Assembly (NCBI RefSeq): GCF_000712595.1
Contig: NZ_JOTN01000018.1
Coordinates: 1 to 64,000 of the forward strand
From: Bacillus manliponensis
Lineage (GTDB): Bacteria; Bacillota; Bacilli; Bacillales; Bacillaceae_G
Direction: 5' to 3'
DNA length: 64,000 bases
The notes under the pieces were generated by a model, which saw only the letters and a program-made list of their open reading frames with translations, was not told the DNA's origin and made no database searches. Each line of letters opens with the position of its first letter. Positions within the stretch are counted from its first letter, which is position 1. Below, piece after piece: positions 62,391 through 64,000 of this stretch. A program made the position numbers and the translations under genes.

Positions 62391-63581
62391 ATGTTAGCAT
62401 ATGCAAGGATTGTTACAATTCTCGTTATTTGTGCAATTTATGCTGTTCACGATTCTGTAGGTATGGTTTGGGGGAAATGGTTTGTCGGCTTGTCAGCTTT
62501 TATTTATATTGTGAATCATATTATATTCATAAAAATGTGTGAAAAAAGCAAACTTCAATTATTTGTCTTGCTTGTAAATGGAATCATCTCGGCTTTATTT
62601 GGATTTCTTTTTCCAGGGTCTACATTATATTTAATTTTATTTGGAATTGATGCGGTAGTGTTATTTATGAGTGTTTACCGAAGAGAAGTGGTTTTCTTCT
62701 TCTTAAGCTTTTTCTTTTTATGTTGGTTTTCTATTTTGTTACGTACATATCAATATACAAGAGAAGTAGATATTTGGAGTAACCTTGTTAATTTTATGTT
62801 TGCTGTATTTTGTGCTTTAGCTGGGGAGCTTATTAAGAAATTAACAGTAGCTCGTCAAACAGTAGATGAACAATACGAAAGATTAACATTGTCACATGAG
62901 GCGCTTCATGAGGCGCATGAACAATTGCGGCATTATGCGAAAGAGGTAGAAGAGCTTACAGCTGTTCGAGAAAGAAATGATATTGCAAGGGAGATTCATG
63001 ATACGGTAGGCCATAATATGACGGCACTCCTTGTGCAACTTCAGTTAGCAGAAGCTTTATGGAAAGAGCGGTCGAGTCATACAGAACAAATTTTACAAAC
63101 TTGTACAGAGCTTGCAAGAAAGTCTCTGCAAGATGTAAGGACGTCAGTTCGTACATTAAAAGAAGAAAGTGAAGGGAATATAATTGAGCGTATGCGCAAT
63201 ATGCTTGATGAATTTTCAAAAGTAACAAATGTAAAAGTTACATTTCAGGTGCAAGGCGATCCAGCCATCATTCCCCTCTCACTACAACCGACTATACTGC
63301 GCATTTTACAAGAGTCTTTAACGAATGCAAAACGTCATGGAAAAGCAACTGTATGTAATGTCTCGCTCTGTTGTTTAGAAGAGAATGTAACATTAACAAT
63401 TTCTGACGATGGGGTAGGAACAAGCGAAGTTAGTCCTGGATTTGGGCTTATGAATATGAAAGAGCGTGTAGAGGAGCATGGGGGAGCAATCCATTTTGAA
63501 AGTGAAAAGGGAAATGGATTTCAATTACTTGTCCAGTTTCCGATAAGAGAGAGGAAATGGGTTATAGGGGGGATAAAATGA
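62391..63581 (+). CDS. NarL-type sensor histidine kinase (HisKA_3)
   Basis: 396 residues: five or six N-terminal membrane segments (residues 1-145), a coiled linker, the HisKA_3 H-box REIHDTVGHNMTALLVQLQLAEALW with its phosphorylated His, and a short ATPase domain ending ISDDGVGTSEVSPGFGLMNMKERVEEHGG. The ATG follows GAGAGGCGAAAG. It overlaps the response regulator start in an ATGA. Signal unknown; the type is also used in antibiotic- and envelope-stress systems. Confidence 0.92.
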   Translation: MLAYARIVTILVICAIYAVHDSVGMVWGKWFVGLSAFIYIVNHIIFIKMCEKSKLQLFVLLVNGIISALFGFLFPGSTLYLILFGIDAVVLFMSVYRREVVFFFLSFFFLCWFSILLRTYQYTREVDIWSNLVNFMFAVFCALAGELIKKLTVARQTVDEQYERLTLSHEALHEAHEQLRHYAKEVEELTAVRERNDIAREIHDTVGHNMTALLVQLQLAEALWKERSSHTEQILQTCTELARKSLQDVRTSVRTLKEESEGNIIERMRNMLDEFSKVTNVKVTFQVQGDPAIIPLSLQPTILRILQESLTNAKRHGKATVCNVSLCCLEENVTLTISDDGVGTSEVSPGFGLMNMKERVEEHGGAIHFESEKGNGFQLLVQFPIRERKWVIGGIK

Positions 63582-64000
63582 TTCGGCTTATGATTGTAGA
63601 TGACCAAGCACTTGTCCGAGATGGCTTATCCATGTTACTGCAACTGAGGCCAGAGCTTGAAGTGGTAGGAACAGCTGGAGATGGCAGGGAAGCCATTCAA
63701 AAAACATCGGAATTACAACCGGACATTATTTTAATGGATATTCGTATGCCACATGTAAATGGCGTAGAAGGAACACGATTAGTAAGAGAACAATTTCCTC
63801 ATATAAAAGTGCTCATGTTAACGACGTTTAATGATAGTGAACTGATTTTAGAGGCACTAGAGCAAGGAGCAAGCGGCTATTTATTAAAAGATATGGAGAT
63901 GGACGTTATCGTTCAAGCTATTTTAACGGTTCAAGGAGGAGGTGTAGTACTTCCGGAAAATATGACGGCTCATATTATGAAAGAGCTAAGGCAAACAAAG
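63578..64000 (+). CDS. NarL/LuxR-family response regulator (partial at window end)
   Basis: The frame is open to the end of the window, giving the first 141 residues: receiver domain with VDDQ, phosphoacceptor Asp in IILMDIRMP, Thr in LMLTTF and Lys in YLLKD. The LuxR helix-turn-helix would lie to the right of the window. The ATG overlaps the kinase stop; AGGGGGGAT lies upstream. Confidence 0.92.
   Translation, partial: MIRLMIVDDQALVRDGLSMLLQLRPELEVVGTAGDGREAIQKTSELQPDIILMDIRMPHVNGVEGTRLVREQFPHIKVLMLTTFNDSELILEALEQGASGYLLKDMEMDVIVQAILTVQGGGVVLPENMTAHIMKELRQTK

Overview
The window has the gene content and style of the Bacillus cereus group: AT-rich, strong GGAGG-type ribosome binding sites and many small lipoproteins. 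It opens with a tRNA array, followed by rocF, cdaA-cdaR-glmM and a glmS ribozyme. Short dispersed repeats with TTTAT/ATAAA ends resemble the bcr repeats of that group. The array of nine tRNAs probably trails an rRNA operon just left of the window, and such arrays, like glmS, usually lie in the origin-proximal part of Bacillus chromosomes. That species and position call is inference from content.

Layout. 0-1 kb: tRNAs Asn, Thr, Glu, Val, Tyr, Gln, Lys, Gly, Ala. 1-5 kb: glycerate kinase, a reverse-strand ECF sigma/anti-sigma pair, and arginase with an ARG-box-like operator. 5-11 kb: c-di-AMP synthesis (cdaA, cdaR) and amino-sugar synthesis (glmM, ribozyme-controlled glmS). 11-16 kb: two neighbouring genes each broken by a homopolymer indel, a lipoprotein, and a yoaS-yozG-yoaT-like cluster. 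16-24 kb: a YfcC-type carrier, a Ca2+ P-type ATPase, small hypotheticals and an MFS exporter. 24-31 kb: a two-component system, then a Fur-box-preceded AraC regulator with two ABC exporters of the type seen in siderophore loci. 31-38 kb: a five-gene peptide ABC importer and a secreted chitin-active LPMO. 38-46 kb: membrane and cell-wall proteins, including a glucosaminidase with about 12 cell-wall-binding repeats, an OppA-type protein under a SAM riboswitch, and an aldo/keto reductase. 46-51 kb: a glucose-uptake-type carrier, modA-modB, and a divergent LysR/EamA pair.

51-60 kb holds the most unusual material. Five promoters share one 67-bp architecture: CTTACA, then TGTnA direct repeats 11 bp apart, then TAnAAT at a fixed distance. 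They precede a YxeA-like protein, a putative small RNA, and five genes for 25-34-residue peptides. Three of the peptides form a paralogous family. The repeats look like sites for an OmpR-family regulator such as WalR or PhoP. The same stretch encodes PlsC, a YitT-family protein, a TatD hydrolase, a DUF2334 protein and a lytic transglycosylase.

60-64 kb: a 44-residue ORF and two tandem terminator hairpins lead into an ABC-F ATPase, suggesting attenuation. A NarL-type histidine kinase and its response regulator follow; the regulator is cut by the window end. I saw no complete insertion sequence, prophage or CRISPR array.
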